NCBI GenBank assembly: GCA_946413265.1
Contig: CAMKJU010000024.1
Span: 1-46,808, forward strand
Source of the DNA: an uncultured Lentisphaerota bacterium
Lineage (GTDB): Bacteria; Verrucomicrobiota; Kiritimatiellia; RFP12; UBA1067
Direction of reading: 5' to 3'
DNA: 46,808 bases
A program made the position numbers and the translations under genes. This document shows, piece by piece, positions 26,008 to 33,542 of the stretch. Under the pieces are notes generated by a model that saw nothing but the letters and a program-made list of their open reading frames with translations, was not told where the DNA came from and made no database searches. Positions within the stretch are counted from its first letter, which is position 1, and every line of letters starts with the position of its first letter.

Positions 26008-26082
26008 GTTGAAGATTGGGTGTGAAACTCTTGCTATTGTACGCTCGCGGAAGAACAGCATACGCACAACAGCAAGGTGTGC
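26008..26082 (-). repeat. Leader repeat, copy A (truncated)
   Basis: Contains the downstream third of the 240-bp leader family: GAAGATTGGGTGTGAAACTC and the hairpin region CTTGCTATTGTACG...AACAGCAAG. It lacks the promoter part. The loss point lies 37 bp past the stop codon of the 989-residue gene. It precedes the truncated signal-peptide ORF. Confidence 0.75.
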
Positions 26083-26118
26083 GCGGAAGGTCGAGCGCTG
26101 CCAGCGCGTTGCCGTGGG

Positions 26119-29088
26119 CTACTTGACGATGATCATCATGCCCGTGATGATATAAATGCCGTCGTCCTTCTTGACGATGCGGTACTTCCTTCCGGCGTCC
26201 TCCGCACTGCGAACGAACGTGAGCGTGTCGAGGTTCGTCGGCGCGGTCGTCCACCCGACGATCTTCGAAGGATGTCTGCTCGTGCCGAGCTTCAGCGCGA
26301 TCGTCGCGTTGTCGGCGAAGGAAATCTTGCGCGCATTGGACGTGCCTTCCAGACTGAACGTTCCCGTGTTCTCCGAGAGGTCGAGCGTCGCGCCGTCCGC
26401 GAGCCTGATGTTCGGGAAATTCGGCAGGAGACACTTGAACGTACCGCTGACGTAGAGCGTGTTGGCGCCGTAATGCGTCGCGCCGGGATCGTTGAACGTG
26501 AGATTGCGGATGCCGGTGACATCGGCTGACATGTGGCACGTCTTGAGCGTCAAATCAACGCCGGTCGCGTCGGTGTTGCCGTCGATGAAGCAAACGTAGC
26601 GCACATCTCCCGTTTCCTCGGACACCTTGATTGATCCGTTCGTGATCGTGCAGTTCTCGAAGTAGAAGTAGTTGCCAAACAACTTGATGTCAAGTTCGTG
26701 TCCGCCGAGGTTCATGCGCGACCGTCCAAGGGTTCCGTACTCGTACGCGCGCATTGCATAGGAATTTGTAATCGCGAAAAGCGAGTCCTTCGAGAGCAAC
26801 ACCGTTCCGAGCAGCGAGTCGGCGACATTGTGAGCGGCGCGCCCGCCGGAATTCACGAACGTGCCGCCGTCCATCACAAGCGGATACTTTCCGAACGAGT
26901 ACTGCCCGTTGGCGTCGAACGTCGCGCCTTCGCGAACGATTATCTGCGGCACGCGCCCGAAATAGACGTCGTTGATGTTGCTCGACTTCACAGCCGACGT
27001 CGAATATTGGCGGAACTGGAGCGTCCATTCGCCCGGCTCCATTATCTCGACGACCTTGCCGTAATAGCGGAAACTGCCGTTGTCCGCCGTCACGGACATG
27101 ACGTGGTTCGTTTCGCCGTTGTGTATCAGCAGCACATGGAACGGCTCGCCTCGTCTCTGAGATTCGCCGGCGCATTGCGAACACGTGAACCACAGCGCAT
27201 ACGCGCCGGGATCGTCGATGTGCATCGTCTGCTCGAACCAGGCATCACCGAGGTTGTTATAGGTACGCAGATATGCAGAGTATTTGCCGACAAAAGAACC
27301 CGCATCCGCCCATGTGCCATTGGCGGTCGAAAGCCCCACGTTCACGCCATCGCACGTCCAGTGCGGATTTTCCGTCCAATTCGTTGAACTCGCGTACTGG
27401 TAGCTTCCACTTATGCTTCCCTCGTCGAACGAACCGTTCTTCAGGAGGTTGTTCTCCTCCAGCACGGGCGCGAACACAACGTCGTCGATGCTATTCGCAA
27501 GAACCTTGTTCCCTGCGTCCTGATAGAACTGGAGCGTGTATTCGCCCGCCTCTGTGATTTCAACGCGGCGGCTGAAACTCTGGCGCGCCGCGCTGGTAAC
27601 GGCGCCTAGATTGACGGTCATATTCGTCGCGCCACCATGGATGAGATACGCCCGCAGCGTCGCACCCTTGCGGCTGTTGTTGGGAACGGCCATGTATGCA
27701 AACGAGAACCGGTATTGGCCGGGATCGGCAATGCGGAACGTCTGCTCGGCGTGCGCCGGGCCAATCGTCGCATCAGCTCCATTCGACCGCAGGTACATCG
27801 CATACTTGCCGATGTCGTAGCCAGTATTGACCCAGGTGCCATTTGCCGTCGTAAGCCCCACGTTTTTCCCGTCGCACGTCCATCCGGGATTCTCCGGCCA
27901 TTTCGTTGAAAAGGCGTACATGTAAGTTGACCCGTTCGTGATCGAGCCGGCGTCAAACGATCCATTGAAGAGAAGGTTGTCGTTGCAGAGACCGAACGGC
28001 TGAGAGATGCCGTATGTGCCTGCCTTCAGGACTCCGCCCTCAACGTCCGTGCCGCCGGCGTATGTCTGCTTGTACTGCGACGCGACGAGCGTACCTTCGC
28101 CGGCCTTCACGAGCTTTACGTTCCCTGCGATGCTGACGGCGTCGTTTTCAACAGTCGCGCCTGTCGCGACGTTCATGCGCAGCTCCGAAAGCGTCGTCGA
28201 GGTGTTCACGATCCGTCCGCCCTCGCCCGCATATACGCCGCCGCCCGTGAACGTACCGGTGGCTGGCGGAAGGAATGTGCCGGAGACGAGATTGTACATG
28301 CCGATCACGTCGTCCGATTCGTCCGACGTCCCCTTCGTGTCCTTTGCGGGGACGATGAGGCACTTCAGCGTGCCGTCGTCTCTACTATTCACCTTGAACC
28401 AGTAGAAGTTGCCCTTGCAGCGGTAATTCGAGTTCTCCGTGAACGTAATCCCAGCATCATCATAGGCACCACCCGAAAGGAGCGCGAACGGCCCCGGCGG
28501 CGCGGCGACCGGATCGGCCGTAAAAGATGAGCCCGCGTTGATGCCTTCCGCCGGAACCCTGGCGGCGGCGCTGCTGCCGCCGCCGTTCATGACAATGAGA
28601 TAGTCTTTGCCGGACGTGAGTGAAAGGTTCGCAGACTTCTGATTACCACCATGGTCGATGCGGACGTTTGTCGTGGTACTATTGTTCCTCATCATGGTGA
28701 ACGACTGCTTGCTACCGTCGAGACGCGTGCAGAAGAGGAACTGGAATATCTTGCTGTTGTCGGCAAAGCGGAATTTCATCACCACGCGGTCGGAGGCCAA
28801 CGGCGTGTAGTCCGTCATCACGTACTGCGTCCTGTCGGCCGTGAGGTATCCAAGAATCTGGTACCGGCCGTCGATCAGCGAGTTCCCGCCGCCCGCGAGC
28901 GCGGACACCGTGAGGTTGTGTCCGTTGAGATCGACTGTCACGCCCGGCGCGACGGTGAGCGTGCCGTCAACCGTCTCGTCCGCCGAAAGCGTGTAGTCGG
29001 AGGTGATCACACGGTCCGCCGCCCACGACGGCAACGCCGCCGCCACGCAGATTGCCGCAATCGCGGTACGGATCATCTTTGTTTTCAT
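26119..29088 (-). CDS. Large secreted surface protein with LamG-like domain and duplicated galactose-binding-like module (989 aa)
   Basis: ATG 29086-29088 with AAAGGA upstream; the frame is open further up but only through the leader repeat. Signal peptide of about 23 residues ending ALPSWA. A short beta repeat (SADETVDGTLTVAPGVTVDL) precedes a LamG-like region (about 60-300) with LIVPAKDTKGTSDESDDVIG, like the N-terminus of the 2186-residue protein. Two tandem modules of about 165 residues (about 368-535 and 547-713) share NLLFNGSFD, W-T-CDGKNVGL-TANGTW, KY-x-YLR and GEYTLQF; they resemble galactose-binding-like beta-sandwiches. Beta-helix-like sequence follows to a last stretch ending TGMMIIVK. 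It is likely cell-surface exposed and glycan binding, with no catalytic motif seen. It is preceded by leader copy B. Confidence 0.8.
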   Translation of the reverse strand: MKTKMIRTAIAAICVAAALPSWAADRVITSDYTLSADETVDGTLTVAPGVTVDLNGHNLTVSALAGGGNSLIDGRYQILGYLTADRTQYVMTDYTPLASDRVVMKFRFADNSKIFQFLFCTRLDGSKQSFTMMRNNSTTTNVRIDHGGNQKSANLSLTSGKDYLIVMNGGGSSAAARVPAEGINAGSSFTADPVAAPPGPFALLSGGAYDDAGITFTENSNYRCKGNFYWFKVNSRDDGTLKCLIVPAKDTKGTSDESDDVIGMYNLVSGTFLPPATGTFTGGGVYAGEGGRIVNTSTTLSELRMNVATGATVENDAVSIAGNVKLVKAGEGTLVASQYKQTYAGGTDVEGGVLKAGTYGISQPFGLCNDNLLFNGSFDAGSITNGSTYMYAFSTKWPENPGWTCDGKNVGLTTANGTWVNTGYDIGKYAMYLRSNGADATIGPAHAEQTFRIADPGQYRFSFAYMAVPNNSRKGATLRAYLIHGGATNMTVNLGAVTSAARQSFSRRVEITEAGEYTLQFYQDAGNKVLANSIDDVVFAPVLEENNLLKNGSFDEGSISGSYQYASSTNWTENPHWTCDGVNVGLSTANGTWADAGSFVGKYSAYLRTYNNLGDAWFEQTMHIDDPGAYALWFTCSQCAGESQRRGEPFHVLLIHNGETNHVMSVTADNGSFRYYGKVVEIMEPGEWTLQFRQYSTSAVKSSNINDVYFGRVPQIIVREGATFDANGQYSFGKYPLVMDGGTFVNSGGRAAHNVADSLLGTVLLSKDSLFAITNSYAMRAYEYGTLGRSRMNLGGHELDIKLFGNYFYFENCTITNGSIKVSEETGDVRYVCFIDGNTDATGVDLTLKTCHMSADVTGIRNLTFNDPGATHYGANTLYVSGTFKCLLPNFPNIRLADGATLDLSENTGTFSLEGTSNARKISFADNATIALKLGTSRHPSKIVGWTTAPTNLDTLTFVRSAEDAGRKYRIVKKDDGIYIITGMMIIVK

Positions 29089-29106
29089 GCCTATTTCCTT
29101 TCTTTT

Positions 29107-29350
29107 GTTGAAGATTGGGCGAGTGAAAATCTTGCTGTCGTGCGCGAAACCCACTTGCTGTTGTACGCTTGCTGTCATGCGCTAAAAGACAGCAAGCGTA
29201 CAACAACAAGATGTGCACGGCGTTGTTTCCAATGCCGTTCCAAGCCTCCACACTGGCGTCTTTTGCGATTTGCCATTCAAAGCAGTTGGTCTCCCCATTG
29301 AAGGTTGGTGGTATGTTAGCATACCCTCCCGTGATTCGTCAATCCCCCGG
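29107..29350 (-). repeat. Leader repeat, copy B (complete), upstream of the 989-residue surface protein
   Basis: Full member of the leader family with promoter (29313-29342), a middle segment, and a hairpin whose 23-nt arms 29154-29176 and 29188-29210 match at 22 of 23 positions with an 11-nt loop. It ends about 18 bp before the start codon at 29088, so the hairpin is in the mRNA 5' leader. An additional GCTGTC-containing segment between hairpin and start is not found in the other copies. Confidence 0.85.
29313..29342 (-). promoter_or_regulatory. Promoter in leader copy B
   Basis: TTGACG (29337-29342), 18-nt spacer, TAACAT (29313-29318), with TGC immediately before the -10 (extended -10). 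The same elements with identical spacing occur in copies D and E. It drives minus-strand transcription toward the 989-residue surface-protein gene, with a leader of about 215 nt. Confidence 0.7.
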
Positions 29351-29552
29351 TGGCGGTGCCGCCGCCGGGATAGGTTGCGGACTGGATCGTCGGCTTGTAG
29401 CCAGCGGACATGTCGTCGTCAGTAATTCCAAACGCACTCCCGTTTGAGTTTCCGCCAGTGGGGAACGCGATGTCGAAATCATCGGTTGACGCACTTGCGG
29501 ACGGACACTTCCATCCCTTGAACGTCACGCCGTTGAACTCCGCAAAAGACAT
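29316..29552 (-). CDS. Short hypothetical ORF ending inside leader copy B
   Basis: 78 codons beginning MSFAEFNGVTFKGW, rich in Ser, Gly, Asp and Thr, in the style of the secreted proteins nearby but with no signal peptide or known domain. There is no clear ribosome site. Its last 15 codons read through the promoter of leader copy B and its stop is the TAA of the -10. It may be a fragment of a larger gene cut by the repeat, or not a gene. Confidence 0.25.
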   Translation of the reverse strand: MSFAEFNGVTFKGWKCPSASASTDDFDIAFPTGGNSNGSAFGITDDDMSAGYKPTIQSATYPGGGTATGGLTNHGRVC

Positions 29553-29587
29553 CGGACTTCTGACAACGGACGATTTACATGCATGTT

Positions 29588-29677
29588 TTACAAAGCCTTG
29601 ATTTCGCCGGCGGTGAGACCAGTGAGTTCGGCAATGTCATCGGCGGAAAATCCTTTGGCCTTCACCTTGCGGGCGGG
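29588..29677 (-). pseudogene. C-terminal fragment resembling an Rpn/PD-(D/E)XK nuclease-family protein
   Basis: The last 26 codons before a TAA read KVKAKGFSADDIAELTGL followed by TAGEIKAL. This ending, a small helix-turn-helix-like tail, is characteristic of Rpn-family (PDDEXK_2) proteins and relatives. Nothing of the nuclease domain remains; leader copy C adjoins directly upstream. It is a remnant, supported only by this short tail. Confidence 0.4.
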
Positions 29678-29838
29678 TTGTTTAAGATTGGATGTGGAAC
29701 TCTTGCTGTTGTACGCTTGCTGTCGTACACGAAAAGACAGCAAGCGTACGACAACAAGGTGTTCCCGGCGTCGTTTCCGATGCCGTTCCATGCCTCCACA
29801 ATGGCGTCATTTGCGATTTGCCGTTCAACGTCGTTTCC
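29671..29838 (-). repeat. Leader repeat, copy C (promoter part missing)
   Basis: Shares the hairpin (arms 29702-29724 and 29736-29758, loop 11 nt) and middle part with copies B, D and E, plus the GCGGGYGGGTTGTT segment found in copy D. It begins immediately after the stop codon of the 1103-residue gene and lacks the promoter segment. The sequence after it is the Rpn-like tail. Confidence 0.8.
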
Positions 29839-32800
29839 TTAGGAGAAGAGCGCGGCCACTTCCAGCCCGCGATCCTTCACGTTCTTTATGAACAGCCGCG
29901 CAAACGCATCGGCGCCGGCGGGGATTGGATGAGTGTAGTCGCCGCTCTTGCCCGCAGAAGCCGCGAAGAGCTTGGCGGACTCATCCTTGCCCAGCTCCAC
30001 GAGCAGGTCGTGCGTGAGCGCGTTCATGTCCACGAAGTCCGTGCCCAGCTCCACGCTCAGCTCGCGCATCGCCGTGGCGTATTGAGAAAGGCGCGTGCCG
30101 TTGTCGAGCTGCGCTTCGTACAGATTACCGTCGTCGTCGAACGTGCCGCGCACGATGGGCGAAAGCAGGATCGGCTTGCCGCCCAATGCGCGGACCTCCG
30201 ACACGAACTGCCTCACGTTGTCGCGGAACAAGCCGTCTGGCGCGGCATAGTTTGATCCCGCCTTCTGGTCGTTGTGTCCAAACTGGATGCCGACGAAATC
30301 CCCCGGCCGGATGGCCGCCAAAAGCGAACTCCAGTATCCGTTCGCCCTGAAGCTCTTGGTCGATGCGCCGCTCTTGGCATAGTTGTCCACGCTGCAGCCG
30401 GAGCGCATGAAATCCTCAAGCGTCGTGCCCCAGCTTGCAAACGGATTCACGACGCGACCGTAGTCGTCAAGCGTGGAATCGCCCGCGAATAGGATCTTCG
30501 CCGTGACGGGTGCAGGCGAAGCCGATTTCCCGCCAGCGATAATGATTACCAGGCCCTTGCTCTTTTCAACCATCAACTTGTTGTTGCGCACAACGAGCGT
30601 CGCATTGTCGTATGGCTTTTCCACAAACTCAAACTGGTTGGCCCGGATTCCGGCAGGCAGATTGTCGATAAGCACCACGCTGGCACCTCTGCCCACTCCC
30701 GACGCCTTCACCCGCACCTTGCCCGACGCTGGCATCGTGAGGCTCGCGACCTTCAGCGCAGACGTGGCGGAGTTCTCCGCAAGGTCGAACTCAAGCGTCG
30801 AATTCGCCGCGAGCGTGAGTGCGCCTCCCAGCTCCACGATTCCGTTCGCGCTCGTCTGCTCCACCTTGAGCGTCGTGCCGGCGTTGAACGTCATGGGGCC
30901 TATGCCAGTCGTCGCCATGTCGCGCAGAAGGAGTGTGGCGGTGTCCCGCACAGAGAGTTTTCCTGGGTAGCGGTATGTACCCGTCGCAGAGTTGAACACA
31001 AACGTTCCATTCCCGTCAACATACATATTGGCGTTGGCATCGGACGATTCCCCGCCAATGCCACCCTCGCACGTAACGGTACGCGGCGTCTCGTGGTCGT
31101 TGGCGTCCGTCGTGCCAAAATAAACGGTGGACGAGAGGTTCCTGAATGAATAATTGTTGGCGCTCAACGGGTTGACGCCGATCGAATAGTCTGCGGAGGG
31201 ATCGATGCGCGCTGAGTTTGTCGCATATCTCACGGCGTAGTAGGCAGAGGCTGTACATCCATCTGCAAAAGTGAAGCCGCCAGATCCGATGACATACTTC
31301 ACCCCGTATCCGCTGTTGTTACCGGCAGTTGTCAGATACAAGGTACTTCCTGAAATCGTGAACTTCAGAACCGTGACGCCGAGCGGTGAGGCGAAATAGG
31401 AGGAGGCGCAAATGAATGCCGGTTGTCCTGCTTGCTCGAACTCGTCAGCCTTGACGACCACCGCGCCGCATCCGCCAAAGCATCTCGAATCACCGGTGAA
31501 CTTCAGCTTCCCCGCGACATCAAGCCCGGCGGCTCCGCCGAGGCCGAAAGTGGAGCCGGCGGAATAGGTAAGGTACGCGAGTCGCAACATATTCGTCGCG
31601 GGACCGTCGGCCGAGCGCAGCATGACGTTGCCGTTGTGCAGAAGCGTCTCGAACCTGCAGTCGTCGCCGAAGTTGGGGATATAGACGTTCTTCTGTTTCG
31701 ACGCAATCACCCGGAGGTCCGGCGTGTCGCCGGCCTGCGGCACGTAATCATCGACCCACTTTGTGGAATCGCTCATGTTCCCTTCCACATTGCTCTTCCA
31801 GATAGCCTTCTTGGATACGACGGCCATGAGCCTGTCATCTTCAACATAAAGGGACACAATAGATGCACCATTGCTGTCGTAAACGGCGGTGAACTTGTCT
31901 GCCGTTGTACCGCTTGGCAGGTTCTCCATAAGCAAATACCTGCCAGGAGTAGCATCCGAAAGCTTCACCTTGACCGTCCCCGACGCAGGCAACGTGAGTG
32001 TTGCAACCCTCAACGCCGACGTCGTGGCGTTCGCCGCAAGGACAAACTCCAGCGTCGAATTCGCCGCGAGCGTGAGCGAGTCCTTAAGCGTCACGATTCC
32101 CGTCGGGCTCGTCTGCTCCACCTTGAACGTCGTGCCGCTTTCGAATGTCTTCGTCCCCTTGCCGGGAGCGGCGGTGTCGCGCAGAAGAAGCGTCGCCGCG
32201 TTCTTCACCGTCAAGGCGCCGTTGAACTCGTGAGTGCCGCTCTTGCAGGCGTTGAACACGAGCGTTCCGATTCCATCCACAATCACGTTGCGCCCGGAAA
32301 CCTGGTCCGCGCCGATGCCGCCGGCGAACGTCACGGTACGGGGCTGCGTGTTGTCGTAGTAGTCGGTCGTGCCGAAGTACGTCGTCGATTCGTGGCACAT
32401 GAACGCGAGGTTGTCCCCCATCGCACTTTCACGCGCGGGATTGACCGCGAGCGTATAGTCTGCGGACGGATCTATGCGCACCTTGTTTTTATTGGAATTC
32501 TGGTAAAAGGCACTGCTCGTCGCGCCGTCGCCGAACGACAGCCCGCCAGCCCCGACAACATAATTCACACCATAGCTTGAATTATTGCCTGCCGACGAAA
32601 GCGACAGATATCCTGAATTGGAAACCGTGAACTTGCCCGTCTTGACGACAAGCCCGCCGCTGGACGACGACGAATTACAAAAAGCGGCGTTCGCACTACC
32701 AGCATGCTCGATCTCGCCGGCAATGACGGTCCCATCGCCGCATCCGGCGAAGAAACGCGATCCCGTTGACGTAATCTTGCCAGAAACGTCCAGAACGACG

Positions 32801-33150
32801 GCACTACTCAACCCGAAAACCGAGCCGGAGGAATATGTGAGGTATTGGAGGCGCAACGTTCCCTCCCGCAGAACCAACTGGTTGGACGTCCGCCACAATG
32901 TCATCGTCTCAAACCTGCGCTCGTCCCCGAAGTCGCCCACGTACATACTCGACGGGGATGTCAGGATGCTCATGTCCAGCGTGTCGCCGTCCTGCGGCAA
33001 GGCGTCGCCCGCCCAGTTTGACGCCACGTTCATGTAACCCTGGGCATTGCTCTTCCATGCCACGGTCGCCGCCCACGACGGCAACGCCGTCGCTAAGCAT
33101 ATTGCCGCCGCCGGGACGGCAGCTCTCCATGTCTGTTTCCTCATGTTCAT
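29839..33150 (-). CDS. Secreted fusion: duplicated passenger domain plus C-terminal SGNH/CE12-like esterase (1103 aa)
   Basis: Signal peptide of about 27 residues ending ALPSWA, like the 989-residue protein. Two tandem passenger units of about 400 residues (about 28-440 and 441-850) share W-KSN, FGD-RFET, STFGLG/SVFGLS, RIDPSADY, STVYFGTTD, PRTVT and LTLAANSTLEF. A hydrophobic KGLVIIIAGGK joins them to an SGNH hydrolase (about 870-1103) with FAGDSTL (nucleophile Ser), IQFGHNDQKAG and the DYTHP catalytic Asp-x-x-His region. That order matches rhamnogalacturonan acetylesterases (CE12), which deacetylate pectin. It is probably displayed or secreted, the passenger placing the esterase at the surface. 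Start ATG 33148-33150; a second ATG two codons on is possible. Leader copy D lies upstream. Confidence 0.82.
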   Translation of the reverse strand: MNMRKQTWRAAVPAAAICLATALPSWAATVAWKSNAQGYMNVASNWAGDALPQDGDTLDMSILTSPSSMYVGDFGDERRFETMTLWRTSNQLVLREGTLRLQYLTYSSGSVFGLSSAVVLDVSGKITSTGSRFFAGCGDGTVIAGEIEHAGSANAAFCNSSSSSGGLVVKTGKFTVSNSGYLSLSSAGNNSSYGVNYVVGAGGLSFGDGATSSAFYQNSNKNKVRIDPSADYTLAVNPARESAMGDNLAFMCHESTTYFGTTDYYDNTQPRTVTFAGGIGADQVSGRNVIVDGIGTLVFNACKSGTHEFNGALTVKNAATLLLRDTAAPGKGTKTFESGTTFKVEQTSPTGIVTLKDSLTLAANSTLEFVLAANATTSALRVATLTLPASGTVKVKLSDATPGRYLLMENLPSGTTADKFTAVYDSNGASIVSLYVEDDRLMAVVSKKAIWKSNVEGNMSDSTKWVDDYVPQAGDTPDLRVIASKQKNVYIPNFGDDCRFETLLHNGNVMLRSADGPATNMLRLAYLTYSAGSTFGLGGAAGLDVAGKLKFTGDSRCFGGCGAVVVKADEFEQAGQPAFICASSYFASPLGVTVLKFTISGSTLYLTTAGNNSGYGVKYVIGSGGFTFADGCTASAYYAVRYATNSARIDPSADYSIGVNPLSANNYSFRNLSSTVYFGTTDANDHETPRTVTCEGGIGGESSDANANMYVDGNGTFVFNSATGTYRYPGKLSVRDTATLLLRDMATTGIGPMTFNAGTTLKVEQTSANGIVELGGALTLAANSTLEFDLAENSATSALKVASLTMPASGKVRVKASGVGRGASVVLIDNLPAGIRANQFEFVEKPYDNATLVVRNNKLMVEKSKGLVIIIAGGKSASPAPVTAKILFAGDSTLDDYGRVVNPFASWGTTLEDFMRSGCSVDNYAKSGASTKSFRANGYWSSLLAAIRPGDFVGIQFGHNDQKAGSNYAAPDGLFRDNVRQFVSEVRALGGKPILLSPIVRGTFDDDGNLYEAQLDNGTRLSQYATAMRELSVELGTDFVDMNALTHDLLVELGKDESAKLFAASAGKSGDYTHPIPAGADAFARLFIKNVKDRGLEVAALFS

Positions 33151-33175
33151 TTTCGGGCTTTCTTTGTTGTTACCC

Positions 33176-33410
33176 TAGCGGGTGGGTTGTTGATGATTTG
33201 GTGTGAAACCCTTGCTGTTGTACGCTTGCTGTCGTGCGCGGAAGAACAGCAAGCGAACGACAACAAGACGTGCACGGCGTCGTTTCCGATACCGTTCCAT
33301 GCCTCTTCAATGGCGTCATATGCGATTTACCTTTCAAGGTCGTCGGTCTCCCCATGGAAGTTTGTTGATATGTTAGCACATCCTTCCGTGATTCGTCAAT
33401 TCCCCGGCGG
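33176..33410 (-). repeat. Leader repeat, copy D (complete), upstream of the passenger-esterase fusion
   Basis: Complete member with promoter, middle segment and hairpin (arms about 33211-33233 and 33245-33267, imperfect). It ends about 25 bp before the start codon at 33150. The middle segment reads TTTCCGATACCGTTCCATGCC, close to TTTCCGATGCCGTTCCATGCC in copy C. Confidence 0.85.
33370..33399 (-). promoter_or_regulatory. Promoter in leader copy D
   Basis: TTGACG (33394-33399), 18-nt spacer, TAACAT (33370-33375) with extended -10 TGC. Geometry is the same as in copies B and E. It drives the passenger-esterase gene with a leader of about 210 nt. Confidence 0.7.
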
Positions 33411-33448
33411 GGCTTTTACGGAAATGACCGCGCCCGATTGGTTTAGTG

Positions 33449-33499
33449 GACGTGAGACGCGAGACGAGAGACGCGCCCTCACGTCTCACGTCTCGCGTC
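33449..33499. repeat. Interleaved inverted repeats
   Basis: GACGTGAGAC (33449-33458) can pair with GTCTCACGTC (33483-33492), and GACGCGAGAC (33456-33465) with GTCTCGCGTC (33490-33499). The order a-b-a'-b' means the two stems cannot form as a simple nested hairpin. It lies downstream of the SGNH multi-module gene and upstream of leader copy D. Confidence 0.6.
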
Positions 33500-33535
33500 A
33501 AAAACAATCCACGCCACGCCGCCAAGATGGCGGCG
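33500..33535 (-). terminator. Rho-independent-like terminator of the SGNH multi-module gene
   Basis: On the minus strand, just after the stop of the 1449-residue gene, an 8-bp perfect stem CGCCGCCA/TGGCGGCG (33517-33535, loop 3) is followed 12 nt later by TTTTT (33504-33500). The gap between stem and T-run is longer than usual. Confidence 0.45.
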
Positions 33536-33542
33536 GTCCCAG

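Noticed and set aside
26008-33410. Integron-type attC sites flanking gene cassettes
   Set aside because: The repeats contain stems, but the conserved attC core sites (RYYYAAC and GTTRRRY in the required arrangement) are not found, the repeats lie upstream with promoters, and no integrase is present.
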